Positions 52,399 to 60,384 of a stretch of 64,000 nt of DNA are shown in pieces (position 1 is the stretch's first letter; the number at the start of each line of letters is the position of its first letter). The stretch is from Candidatus Woesearchaeota archaeon (GTDB lineage Archaea > Nanobdellota > Nanobdellia > Woesearchaeales > JAFGUC01): contig JAFGUC010000006.1 of the NCBI GenBank assembly GCA_016938695.1, positions 325,633 to 389,632 on the forward strand, given 5' to 3'. Made by a program: the position numbers and the translations under genes. Under the pieces are notes generated by a model. The model did not search any database. It was not told the origin of the DNA and worked only from the letters and a program-made list of their open reading frames with translations.

Positions 52399-52431
52399 GC
52401 TACCTCCTAGAGACAGGGGGTAGCATTTTTT
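52399..52431 (+). terminator. Hairpin with T-run (terminator or attenuator)
   Basis: GCTACCTCC (52399-52407) pairs with GGGGGTAGC (52416-52424) over 9 base pairs (one G-T), loop of 8, followed by A and six T. This is the clearest intrinsic-terminator shape in the window, otherwise rare in archaea. The 5' arm TACCTC can alternatively pair with the GAGGTG ribosome-binding site of the mini-ORF, and the ATP-grasp start is only 24 bases after the T-run, so an attenuator role is possible. Confidence 0.6.
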
Positions 52432-52454
52432 AAAGTTTGAAAGAGTTGTTATTT

Positions 52455-53675
52455 ATGGATATTCTATTTGTCAACAGTTCTGGCGAAAAGACATCGCACT
52501 TTTTGCCTGCTAAGAGAATGGGTCACAAAATTATTCTAGTTAAAGATTCTCCAACAAAAAAAGATTATGAATTATTTGATCAAGTAATTGATTGCGATTT
52601 ATTTGATGAAGAAAGAGTATTATCTTTATTGCCGCATGTTGATGCTTGCCTAACAAGATTTGAACCAAACGTTCCTTTAGTGGGTTACATCTGTGATAAA
52701 TTAGGATTGGTTGGTCCATCATTAGATGCTACGTTAAATGCACGTGATAAACTTCGTATGAGAGAAGTTCTTTTGCAAGCAGGCATTCCACAACCAAAGT
52801 TTTTTGCTATTCGTTCTGTTTCTGATGCATATACTGCTGCTAAGAAACTTGGATATCCGTTTATCATTAAACCAATTTCTGGTGCTAAGAGTAGATATAT
52901 CAAGAAGGTAACATGCTATGAAGAAATTGAACCCTTTTTTAATATTGTGTATGATGGTTGTAATGAAAACGGTGGGGATTTATTCCAAAATTTTAAGACA
53001 ATACAAGATAATGATTTTAGATTAGTATTTTTAGCAGAAGAATGCATTATTGGAAAACAAATCACTACAACAACTGTTGTTTCAAAAGGTGTTGTTAAAC
53101 ATCTTTGTGTAGCAGATTTAATAACTGGTCAAGATATTGGAGTTGATGCATTTTACCTGATTTCACGAACACAACCTAGTAGGATGTCTTCGTCTGAACA
53201 GTCCAATGTTTTGGATGTTTGTACCAGAGCAATAAAAGCTCTTGGTTTAGATAATACTGCAGTTCATCCAGAATTTATATATACTTCTGATGGTCCAAAG
53301 GTATTAGAGATTGCTGCGCGTATTGGTGGATATAGGACTGAAATGACACGTGAAGCATTTGGTATTAAACTTAATGAAATTGCAATTAAGATTGCATTAG
53401 GTGAGGATATTGATTTTACTCCTCTGTTTACTAAAGCGTCTAGTGCTGTTGAAGTTTGGCCATTGACTTCGGGAATTGTCCAGACTGAAATTGAAAAAAA
53501 GTATGATACTGTGGAATTTAAAGTCAAGAAAAAAGTTGGAGATAGGTATGACGTTCCACCTGTTGGAGAGTTTCCTGTTTGTAATTTTGTTGTTACTGCT
53601 TTAACTCCTATAGAAGCAGAAAGTAAAGCAAAAGAAATAATGGATGATATTCTTTCCAACTTGAAAATTTCATAA
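52455..53675 (+). CDS. ATP-grasp ligase (carboxylate-amine ligase type)
   Basis: 406 residues. ATP-grasp features: VPLVGYICDKLGLVGPSLDA, KLGYPFIIKPISGAKSRYI (ATP-binding lysine), FLAEECIIG, and KVLEIAARIGGYRT (metal-binding E...(N/A)xR). It resembles the amino-acid ligase branch related to biotin carboxylase and PurK/BacD; substrate not deducible. The ATG at 52455 begins the domain (MDILFVNSSG); a TTG at 52437 is alternative. TTTTTTAAAG ahead of it could serve as its own TATA box, independent of read-through past the hairpin. Confidence 0.8.
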   Translation: MDILFVNSSGEKTSHFLPAKRMGHKIILVKDSPTKKDYELFDQVIDCDLFDEERVLSLLPHVDACLTRFEPNVPLVGYICDKLGLVGPSLDATLNARDKLRMREVLLQAGIPQPKFFAIRSVSDAYTAAKKLGYPFIIKPISGAKSRYIKKVTCYEEIEPFFNIVYDGCNENGGDLFQNFKTIQDNDFRLVFLAEECIIGKQITTTTVVSKGVVKHLCVADLITGQDIGVDAFYLISRTQPSRMSSSEQSNVLDVCTRAIKALGLDNTAVHPEFIYTSDGPKVLEIAARIGGYRTEMTREAFGIKLNEIAIKIALGEDIDFTPLFTKASSAVEVWPLTSGIVQTEIEKKYDTVEFKVKKKVGDRYDVPPVGEFPVCNFVVTALTPIEAESKAKEIMDDILSNLKIS

Positions 53676-53707
53676 GGTTTTTAAAATTCTTTTTCTTTCT
53701 TATTATT

Positions 53708-54322
53708 ATGAAGAGGTTATTGATACTTTTATTATTGTTGTTTATTCCTTTTGCTCATGGACTAACTTTGTATGAGCCACTGGTTTCTAATTATTCAGTT
53801 ACTGTTAATGGAATTGATTCTAATGTTTCTTTTATTGAATTTGACTGGGGAGATACTATTGTTTCTAAAGGTTTTTTTCCTATGACGCATAATTATTCTT
53901 CACGTGGCGAGTATAAAATTACTGTAACGTCTTTTCGCGAGAATGCTACGATGGCTGTTGCCTATAAGAAGATTATAATTGGCTCAGTTCCAGCTGTTGA
54001 GGTTCCAACATTTAAATTTAGTATTTTGTGGAAAATAATTACTTTTTTTGTCTTGCTTATTTTGGCATTTAAATTTGGGTTTATTAAATACGATATAATG
54101 ATTGCATCGCGAATGCTTGATTTGCGTCTCGTCAAACAACCCATCATTGATTTCAAGGTTTATTGGTATGTGTTAAAGAATAAACAAGAGTTTGCAGATT
54201 TAAATTGGGGAAAGTTTATTTTTGCTAGAAGTTCTATTTATTTCTTCATTATTTGTATCTTCTTAATTATTGTTGGATTTTTAATAAGTCAACTGTTTAC
54301 TATATTAAATCTTGTTCGTTGA
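53708..54322 (+). CDS. Membrane protein with extracellular PKD-like domain
   Basis: 204 residues. Signal peptide (LLILLLLLFIPFAHG), then an Ig-like PKD domain (IEFDWGDTIVSKG, THNYSSRGEYKITVTSF) and two or three membrane helices with a cytosolic loop between them. PKD domains serve in binding at archaeal cell surfaces. Sequons (NYS, NVS) suggest glycosylation. Overlaps the convergent Sua5 gene by 18 bases. Confidence 0.7.
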   Translation: MKRLLILLLLLFIPFAHGLTLYEPLVSNYSVTVNGIDSNVSFIEFDWGDTIVSKGFFPMTHNYSSRGEYKITVTSFRENATMAVAYKKIIIGSVPAVEVPTFKFSILWKIITFFVLLILAFKFGFIKYDIMIASRMLDLRLVKQPIIDFKVYWYVLKNKQEFADLNWGKFIFARSSIYFFIICIFLIIVGFLISQLFTILNLVR

Positions 54323-55273
54323 AGCTTTTTTTATTCTATTTAGAATTCCAATTCCTAGTCCTTTTTCTTCTACTATTTTAACATGAATTGTTTTTATTTT
54401 TTTATTGTCAAAATCTCTAAATGCTTTAAAAATTCCTTTTGCATATTCTTGCTTGTTTTTGAAGTGTATTTCGTTTGGCTTATTTAACTTTGTTTTGTAT
54501 GTTATTATTCCATCTGTTTTTGGAATTATTTTTGGGAGTTCTTGGTATAATATAACTTTTGCTTTTGGAGAATAATGTTTGTATTTCATTCCTGGAGCTA
54601 AAGCATCTATTACTTTTTTTTGTGGATTTAGAATCGATTCATGCAATTCTATTTTCCCTATTGTTTTTTCGATTTGTTCAATTGTTATTTTTCCAGGTCG
54701 TAATAATAATGGTGGATTTTTTGTTAAGTCTATTATTGTCGACTCTACTCCAATACTACATTGTTTGCCGTCAAGAATTATTTCTAATTTGTTTTTTAAA
54801 TCTTCGTAAACATGATATGGTAGTGTTGGACTAGGTTTTGAGAATGAATTTGCGCTTGGTGCTGCAATTGGACAGTTTGATTCTTTGATTAGTTTTAATG
54901 CAATTTTATTTTTTGGCATTCTGATTCCAACAGTATCTTTATTTGCCGTTGTAATGTCTGGGACTATTGACTTTTTTTTAAGAACTATAGTTAATGGTCC
55001 TGGCCAGAATTTTTGTGTTAGAATAATTGCTTTTTTTGGTATTTGTTTTGCTAATTGTTTTAATTGGTTTATATTTTCTATGTGAACTATTAATGGATTA
55101 TCTGATGGTCTGCCTTTTGCTTTGAATATTTTTTCTACTGCGTCTTTATTTAATGCGTTTGCTCCTAGACCATAAACTGTTTCAGTTGGAAATGCAACTA
55201 TATTTCCTAATCTTATTTCTTTTGCAGCTTTAGTTATGTTCTCTTTTGTTGGTTTTAGGATTTGTGTTTTCAT
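54305..55273 (-). CDS. sua5: L-threonylcarbamoyladenylate synthase (Sua5)
   Basis: 322 residues. YrdC domain with IVAFPTETVYGLGANA, IFKAKGRPSDNPLIVHI, GIRMPKNKIALKLI and PIAAPSANSFSKPSPT, then the C-terminal Sua5 domain (PGMKYKHYSPKAKVILY). Makes the TC-AMP needed for the essential t6A37 modification of ANN-decoding tRNAs. Full length, as in archaeal Sua5. Confidence 0.93.
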   Translation of the reverse strand: MKTQILKPTKENITKAAKEIRLGNIVAFPTETVYGLGANALNKDAVEKIFKAKGRPSDNPLIVHIENINQLKQLAKQIPKKAIILTQKFWPGPLTIVLKKKSIVPDITTANKDTVGIRMPKNKIALKLIKESNCPIAAPSANSFSKPSPTLPYHVYEDLKNKLEIILDGKQCSIGVESTIIDLTKNPPLLLRPGKITIEQIEKTIGKIELHESILNPQKKVIDALAPGMKYKHYSPKAKVILYQELPKIIPKTDGIITYKTKLNKPNEIHFKNKQEYAKGIFKAFRDFDNKKIKTIHVKIVEEKGLGIGILNRIKKASTNKI

Positions 55274-55328
55274 CTTTTTTTTATAAAATATAGATAGGTT
55301 TTTAATTTTATCTTATTTATTTTATTTT

Positions 55329-55616
55329 ATGGAAGAAATTGATGCAACCGGTTTTGAACAAAAGTTTGTTTTAGATCCTAATGGATATTTTTTGATTAGA
55401 GTTTTGGATGGTTTTATTGAGGTTGGACATTGTTTGAAGTCTAATGTTATTTTAACTGTTGTTCGCGGTCGTACTCCTGAAGAAGTTATGTATAAAGTAA
55501 TTGATTTAGAATTAATTTCTTTGCTTGATCATGCTGCGTATTTAGGAAAAGAACTTGAGAAAGCTTATACTTGTATTTTAACCGGAAAAAAATATGTTCA
55601 AGATTCACGCCCTTGA
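55329..55616 (+). CDS. DUF4346-like small protein
   Basis: 95 residues. The sequence DPNGYFLIRVLDGFIEVGH, then RGRTPEEVMYKVIDLELISL and DHAAYLGKELEKA with the final GKKYVQD fits the pattern of DUF4346 (D.xG.flI.v....I.v.h, LIS.ldHAaYLGrEL.KA). That domain is seen alone or fused in archaeal folate/methanopterin-related proteins; here it stands alone and no cofactor pathway gene is adjacent. Overlaps the convergent membrane protein gene by 19 bases. Confidence 0.65.
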   Translation: MEEIDATGFEQKFVLDPNGYFLIRVLDGFIEVGHCLKSNVILTVVRGRTPEEVMYKVIDLELISLLDHAAYLGKELEKAYTCILTGKKYVQDSRP

Positions 55617-55936
55617 ATAACTATTTCTTCTGCTTCTAGAAGTGGTCTAAAAACTCTTGCTATTTTAAATAACCGTAAATATGGTGAATAAGTTATAATT
55701 GCTAAGATATCTGGCCAACATGTTTTCAAGAATCTTTTTAGATTTTTTCTTTTATGATATTCAAAAACAAGATCAATTATGAAAAAAACCACAATAATTA
55801 GGTCAATTATATCAAATATATAACGTGTTTTTTCTGTTGTTTGTGCTAATAATTCTATTGCTGTTGTTATTATTGAAAGGGACAAAAATATTATTACTAG
55901 TTTGTGAAATAAATTATCTATTTTATGAAGCTTCAT
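55598..55936 (-). CDS. Stand-alone voltage-sensor-like membrane protein (no pore)
   Basis: 112 residues. Helices S1 (LVIIFLSLSIITTAIELLA), S2 (IFDIIDLIIVVFFIIDLVFE), S3 (FLKTCWPDILAIITYSPY) and a short S4-like RLFKIARVFRPL with three spaced basic residues match the first part of voltage-gated potassium channels; the pore module is missing and the gene ends there. It could be a proton channel or a regulatory sensor subunit (inference), or a truncated relic. The ATG at 55936 has a TTTATATTTATA promoter about 26 bases upstream; an ATG at 55963 is the longer option. Confidence 0.6.
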   Translation of the reverse strand: MKLHKIDNLFHKLVIIFLSLSIITTAIELLAQTTEKTRYIFDIIDLIIVVFFIIDLVFEYHKRKNLKRFLKTCWPDILAIITYSPYLRLFKIARVFRPLLEAEEIVIQGRES

Positions 55937-55981
55937 TATATTAGCAATATAAATATAAATCATTTAAATACCTTTTTTATT

Positions 55982-56827
55982 ATGAAAGAGTTATTGTTAA
56001 AGTTTGGTGTTGATTTTTCTCATGTTTTAGATGTTAAATTTTATGGAAGTCCTGAACGTACGTCTTCACGTGTTTGTGTTGTTGATACTAATGGGGTTAA
56101 GTATGTTCTTGAGAGTTTTAAGGATTTTTCTCGTAAATCTTCTATTCTTAAGTTTTTACGGTCGGTTGATTTGCCAGTTTTAGAATATGTTGGGGATATT
56201 GTTTATTATAATGGGTTGTATTATAAGTTATCTAAATATGTTGCTTCTTCACCTTTAGATCAATCTAGTTATGGCTTAAATTTTAACATGGGTAAATCTG
56301 TTGGTGAGTTTTTATTGCATTTATGGTCATTAGAACTTTCTGTTAGCTTAGATAATGTTGATTATTTTGCTGAAGTGTCTAAACTTGTGTTTAAGTTTCC
56401 TCAATTAGAAAAGTATTATTCTGTTTCTTTACCGGTTGTTAAGTCTATTGATTCTTTTTCTTTTGCTCATGGGGATTTGCATCCAATGAATATTTTGTGG
56501 TCTAATGATTCAGTTTTGAAAGTTATTGATTGGGAGTTTTTTGGTGTTCGTTATTCGGGGTATGACTTGGCTAATTTAATCGGTTGTGTTGGAATTGAGA
56601 ATCCTTCTTGGTTGACTGCTGATTTTGTTCGTGGATTACTTTCTACTGTTCGGCAGATTGTTTTACCTGAATTAGTATTATTTAGTCGTTTTGCGTGGAT
56701 GATTGAGTGGGTTAATAAGAAGGATGTTTCTATGATATCATTAGAATTAGATTATATGGAATATTTGTTTTGTAATTTGGAAGAGTTACGTTCTACGTGG
56801 GCTAGTTTTTCTGATACTGTTGATTAA
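55982..56827 (+). CDS. Aminoglycoside phosphotransferase-fold kinase
   Basis: 281 residues. The kinase catalytic block is SFAHGDLHPMNILW (Brenner motif HGDxHxxN) followed by LKVIDWEFFGVRYSGYDLA (DFG-equivalent IDWE). The N-lobe has GVKYVLESFK where the lysine is not in the usual AxK context. APH-fold kinases phosphorylate choline, homoserine, sugars, antibiotics and others. The ATG at 55982 fits the promoter; the longer frame covers the divergent promoter. Overlaps the convergent gene by 26 bases. Confidence 0.8.
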   Translation: MKELLLKFGVDFSHVLDVKFYGSPERTSSRVCVVDTNGVKYVLESFKDFSRKSSILKFLRSVDLPVLEYVGDIVYYNGLYYKLSKYVASSPLDQSSYGLNFNMGKSVGEFLLHLWSLELSVSLDNVDYFAEVSKLVFKFPQLEKYYSVSLPVVKSIDSFSFAHGDLHPMNILWSNDSVLKVIDWEFFGVRYSGYDLANLIGCVGIENPSWLTADFVRGLLSTVRQIVLPELVLFSRFAWMIEWVNKKDVSMISLELDYMEYLFCNLEELRSTWASFSDTVD

Positions 56828-57113
56828 TTTTTTCTACAATATTATTTAAGTATTCAGTTGCTTTAGCATTTGTTTGTTTGTAGATTTTTTGATAATCGTT
56901 GAAACCAGAATGTAATCTTGTGAAGTATCTCTTGAATATTATATTTTTTCCAGAATCTAGGGTTGCAGTTATATTGACGTACCAGTCGTCCATTATGACA
57001 CCATGAATTGCACCTTGTGGTTTGACTTTGATTTCGGTTTTTACATCATTTGAACCGAACTTTGTTAATGTTACGACTAATTTATCGATGGAACGTATTC
57101 TTTTTGGAAACAT
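56802..57113 (-). CDS. Hypothetical protein, paralog of the 51165 gene
   Basis: 103 residues, soluble, no known family; similar over its whole length to the 123-residue protein at 51165-51536 (see IYKQTNAKATEYLNNIVEKI and LTKFGSN). Both lie on the minus strand at a convergent end following a metabolic or stress gene. This one lacks a middle stretch of about 15 residues. It probably shares an operon with the HEPN/MNT pair upstream on the same strand, with only 8 bases between. Confidence 0.55.
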   Translation of the reverse strand: MFPKRIRSIDKLVVTLTKFGSNDVKTEIKVKPQGAIHGVIMDDWYVNITATLDSGKNIIFKRYFTRLHSGFNDYQKIYKQTNAKATEYLNNIVEKINQQYQKN

Positions 57114-57121
57114 AGAATTTG

Positions 57122-57628
57122 TTACTGGTTGAAATTTAAAAGTTTTTCCTTAGTTGTATTTAAAAATTCTAATACTTTTTCTTCATAGTCTAGTATCATT
57201 TCATTTGAGAATAAAATGTTTGTGTTATAACTTGCGTTGTGTCTTTCTTGTTTTAGGTTAGAATATAGTTGTGCATCTTCTTTACTTATAGTTAGATTAT
57301 TTATTGTTTTTACTTCTGCTTTTGTAAGTTTATATTCTTTTATTAGAATTAATAATGTTGCATGATGATTTTTAGATGAAAATTCTTTTAAAGTTATTAA
57401 GGCAAGTGCTGAGTGATATAATGCGTAGTATAAAATTACAATAAGCCAATCTTTGAATTCTGTTCTGGATTTAGTTAATTTAAAAAATTTAATGTTGTGT
57501 AAAGACTTATTAAAATGAGAATTTGCGAGTTCTAGATTTTTGGATATTTTTTTTATTGTGCCTTGTTTTAAGTAATAATTTAATTGTTTAGCTTGATAAT
57601 TTTCATTGAATAACCTCTCTATATTCAT
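57122..57628 (-). CDS. HEPN-domain protein (toxin partner of MNT)
   Basis: 168 residues, all helical. HEPN marks: WLIVILYYALYHSALALITL, then SKNHHATLLILIKEYKL, and LKQERHNASYNTN with the R-x4-Y/RH pattern of the RNase-type active site. The start overlaps the end of the nucleotidyltransferase gene by 26 bases, the standard layout of MNT-HEPN toxin-antitoxin systems, where HEPN cuts RNA and MNT AMPylates or otherwise silences it. Confidence 0.75.
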   Translation of the reverse strand: MNIERLFNENYQAKQLNYYLKQGTIKKISKNLELANSHFNKSLHNIKFFKLTKSRTEFKDWLIVILYYALYHSALALITLKEFSSKNHHATLLILIKEYKLTKAEVKTINNLTISKEDAQLYSNLKQERHNASYNTNILFSNEMILDYEEKVLEFLNTTKEKLLNFNQ

Positions 57629-58244
57629 TTACTATTTCCTCGTAAAAGTTTTGTTCTTTGTATATTGGAAATCCTGTTTTTCTTGCTTGAATAATAACTG
57701 GATCTTTATTTTCTATGAATTGATTTATTGTGCAATTGAATACTGAAATTTCTTTTGTTGATGTTAATTCTGCGTTTTTTTTGTGTTTTGGGTTTATTTT
57801 TTCAGTGCTTACTACTAGAATATCAATATCACTATTCTTTTTTTCTTCTTTTCTTGAGCTTGACCCAAATAATACTACACAATATGTGTCTTTTGGAATA
57901 TCCTTTATGAAATTTAGTAATGGAATTTTTATATTGACATTTAAGTTATTGAATTTTTCAATTGCTAATTCTGCAAATTTTAATTCAAATGTCTTATTAT
58001 CTTTTATTCTATAGAATACATTAGATTTATTTTTTATTTGGGATAAAATATTATTTTCTAGAAGTTTTTTTATTGTATTTTGTAATGAACTATTAGATAG
58101 TTTTGTGTGTTCTTTTATTTGGCTGAAGTATATATTGTTTTTTAATTCTAGAAATGTTTTGTAAATTTTATGTTCTGCTTTCATTAGTGTTATTATTTTT
58201 TTGCTGTTTAAAAAACTTGCCAAAATTTGGTTATATTTTGCCAT
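57603..58244 (-). CDS. MNT nucleotidyltransferase with N-terminal winged helix (antitoxin)
   Basis: 213 residues. A winged-helix domain (IYFSQIKEHTKLSNSSLQNT, LLENNILSQIKNKSNVFYRI) precedes a minimal nucleotidyltransferase core: VVLFGSSSRKEEKKNSDIDI, with the GS and DxD motifs of the polymerase-beta fold. The glycine commonly found after the arginine is lysine. It may bind its own promoter through the winged helix and neutralise the overlapping HEPN protein. It overlaps uvrB by 14 bases. Confidence 0.8.
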   Translation of the reverse strand: MAKYNQILASFLNSKKIITLMKAEHKIYKTFLELKNNIYFSQIKEHTKLSNSSLQNTIKKLLENNILSQIKNKSNVFYRIKDNKTFELKFAELAIEKFNNLNVNIKIPLLNFIKDIPKDTYCVVLFGSSSRKEEKKNSDIDILVVSTEKINPKHKKNAELTSTKEISVFNCTINQFIENKDPVIIQARKTGFPIYKEQNFYEEIVNEYREVIQ

Positions 58245-60168
58245 AATTTGGTAGTTGTTCTTTTAATTTCTTGAGTTTGTTTCTTATGTCAATTGCTCGT
58301 TCGAATTCTAATTTAGACGCTGCTTCATTCATTTCTGCTTCGAGTTCTATAATCAAGTTTGGAATGTCGCTTTTTGGAATGTGTTTTGTGTCTGTTATTT
58401 CTACTTGTTTTTCTCTAATTGGTTTTATGATTGTTTGTGGTGTTATGTTATTTACTTTGTTGTATTCTATTTGTAAGTCTCGCCTTCTTTTTGTTTCTTG
58501 TATTGCTGTTCGCATTGAGTCAGTTATTCGGTCTGCATACATTACAACTCGTGAATTGTTGTTTCTTGCAGCTCGTCCAATTATTTGGATTAGACTTCTG
58601 TGGTTTCTTAAGAATCCTTCTTTGTCTGCGTCTAGAATTCCAATGAATCCTACTTCTGGAATGTCTAAGCCTTCTCTTAAAAGATTTATTCCTACTAGAA
58701 CATCAAATTTTCCTAGTCGTAGTTCTCTTATTATTTCTGTTCGTTCTAGTGTGTCTATTTCTGAATGTAGATATCTTGTTTTTATTTTGTTTTGGGATAA
58801 ATATTCTGCTAGTTCTTCGGCTAGTTTTTTTGTTAGTGTTGTTAGCAGGACTCTGTTGTTTTGTTTTATTGTTTTTTCTATTTCTTGTTTAATGTCTTCG
58901 ATTTGGTTTTTAGTTTTCCGGACTTCGACTAGTGGGTCCAAGAGTCCGGTTGGCCTAATTATTTGTTCGACTACTTCTTTTGATTTTTTTAGTTCATAGT
59001 CTCCTGGAGTTGCTGAGACGAATATTGTTTTTTTGAAGTATTTCTCGAATTCTTCGAATTGCAATGGTCTGTTGTCGTATGCACTTGGTAACCTGAATCC
59101 GTAGTCGATTAGTGATTTTTTTCTTGATCTATCGCCTTTATACATTCCGTGTGCTTGTGGAATTGTTTGGTGACTTTCATCAATTATTAATAAGAAGTCG
59201 TCTGGGAAGTAATCCATTAAAGTGTATGGTTTTTCTCCTTCCTTTCTATTATCAAAATGTCTTGAGTAGTTTTCTATTCCTTTGCAGTAACCAGTTTCTT
59301 TAATCATTTCAAGGTCATACATTGTTCGTTGTTTTATTCTGTGTGCTATAAGTGGATCTTCAATTGTTTTTAGGTGTTCATCTAGTTCTTCTTTTATACT
59401 TTGGAATGCTTGTTCTTGTTCTTCTTCTGTTATCACGAAGTGTTTTGCTGGATATACGTAGAAATAGTTTGGTGTGTCTTGTAAATTGTTTGTTACTTTT
59501 TCTAGAATTGATATTCTTTCTATTATGTCGCCAAATAATTCTATTCTAATTGTACTTTCTCCGTATGCTGGAATTAAGTCAATTGTGTCTCCTTTTACTC
59601 TGAATCGACCTGGTTGAAGTTCTGTGTCGTTTCTTTCGTATTGGCTTGTTACTAGTTTTTGAATTAGTGCACTTCTTGATATTTCTTGGGATGTCTTAAT
59701 TTCAAAACCAATGTTTTTGTAGTTTTCTGGGTTACCTAAACCGTATATGCATGAGATTGATGCTATTACTATTGTGTCTTTGTTTGATAATAGAGATGCT
59801 GTTGTTGCGTGACGCATTTCTTCTATTTTTGGATTGATTGCAGAATCTTTTTCTATGTATTGGTCTTTTTGTGGAATGTATGACTCTGGTTGGTAATAAT
59901 CGTAATATGATATGAAGTATTCTACGTGGTTATCGGGAAAGAAGTCTTTGAATTCGTTATATAGTTGAGCTGCTAGTGTTTTGTTGTGTGCTAGAACTAG
60001 AGTTGGTTTTTGTATTTTATTTATTATATTAGCCATAGTAAACGTTTTTCCTGAGCCTGTTACTCCTAGTAAGGTTTGGAATTGGTTTGTTTTTAGGCTG
60101 TTTAGTAATAGCTTAATTGCTTCTGGTTGTGACCCTTTTGGCTTGAATTGGGATTTTAATTTGAACAT
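58231..60168 (-). CDS. uvrB: Excinuclease ABC subunit B
   Basis: 645 residues. Walker A LGVTGSGKTFTMANII, the beta-hairpin region EYFISYYDYYQPESYIPQKD, DEXX box LLIIDESHQTIPQ, FVSATPGDYEL, motif V/VI region REGLDIPEVGF and QIIGRAARN, plus the C-terminal UVR motif (EAASKLEFERAIDIRNKL). Works with UvrA and UvrC in bacterial-type nucleotide excision repair. No uvrA or uvrC gene is in the window. Confidence 0.96.
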   Translation of the reverse strand: MFKLKSQFKPKGSQPEAIKLLLNSLKTNQFQTLLGVTGSGKTFTMANIINKIQKPTLVLAHNKTLAAQLYNEFKDFFPDNHVEYFISYYDYYQPESYIPQKDQYIEKDSAINPKIEEMRHATTASLLSNKDTIVIASISCIYGLGNPENYKNIGFEIKTSQEISRSALIQKLVTSQYERNDTELQPGRFRVKGDTIDLIPAYGESTIRIELFGDIIERISILEKVTNNLQDTPNYFYVYPAKHFVITEEEQEQAFQSIKEELDEHLKTIEDPLIAHRIKQRTMYDLEMIKETGYCKGIENYSRHFDNRKEGEKPYTLMDYFPDDFLLIIDESHQTIPQAHGMYKGDRSRKKSLIDYGFRLPSAYDNRPLQFEEFEKYFKKTIFVSATPGDYELKKSKEVVEQIIRPTGLLDPLVEVRKTKNQIEDIKQEIEKTIKQNNRVLLTTLTKKLAEELAEYLSQNKIKTRYLHSEIDTLERTEIIRELRLGKFDVLVGINLLREGLDIPEVGFIGILDADKEGFLRNHRSLIQIIGRAARNNNSRVVMYADRITDSMRTAIQETKRRRDLQIEYNKVNNITPQTIIKPIREKQVEITDTKHIPKSDIPNLIIELEAEMNEAASKLEFERAIDIRNKLKKLKEQLPNYGKI

Positions 60169-60208
60169 GTTCTAGAAGTTTGATTTAATGTTTATATACG
60201 TTTTGTGT

Positions 60209-60346
60209 CTATCTTTTTATACTAGAATTTATTATTTTCTTAATGGTTTTACTTTTCATTGATGATTCATCTTGAATCTTATCTGAAATCACATTAAAGC
60301 TAGTAAAACAAGACATTAAATTTATCTTTGAAATTATTTGTTTCAT
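60209..60346 (-). CDS. Possible 45-residue basic protein
   Basis: ATG at 60346 preceded by TTAGGTGATAAC, an AGGTG ribosome-binding site 5 bases away, and by a TTTAAATAC promoter-like element. The product is Lys/Ser/Ile-rich (SKTIKKIINSSIKR end) with no family. An upstream in-frame extension exists but would overlap the neighbouring gene. It could also be a chance ORF in promoter-proximal AT-rich DNA. Confidence 0.35.
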   Translation of the reverse strand: MKQIISKINLMSCFTSFNVISDKIQDESSMKSKTIKKIINSSIKR

Positions 60347-60384
60347 GTTATCACCTAATATTAGATAGTATTTAAATTTGTTTA

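Noticed and set aside
52239-52433. 64-residue frame over the leader and Lys/Ala/Pro mini-gene
   Set aside because: It runs through the hairpin and lacks a ribosome-binding site; the 23-residue frame with AGAGGTG is better supported.
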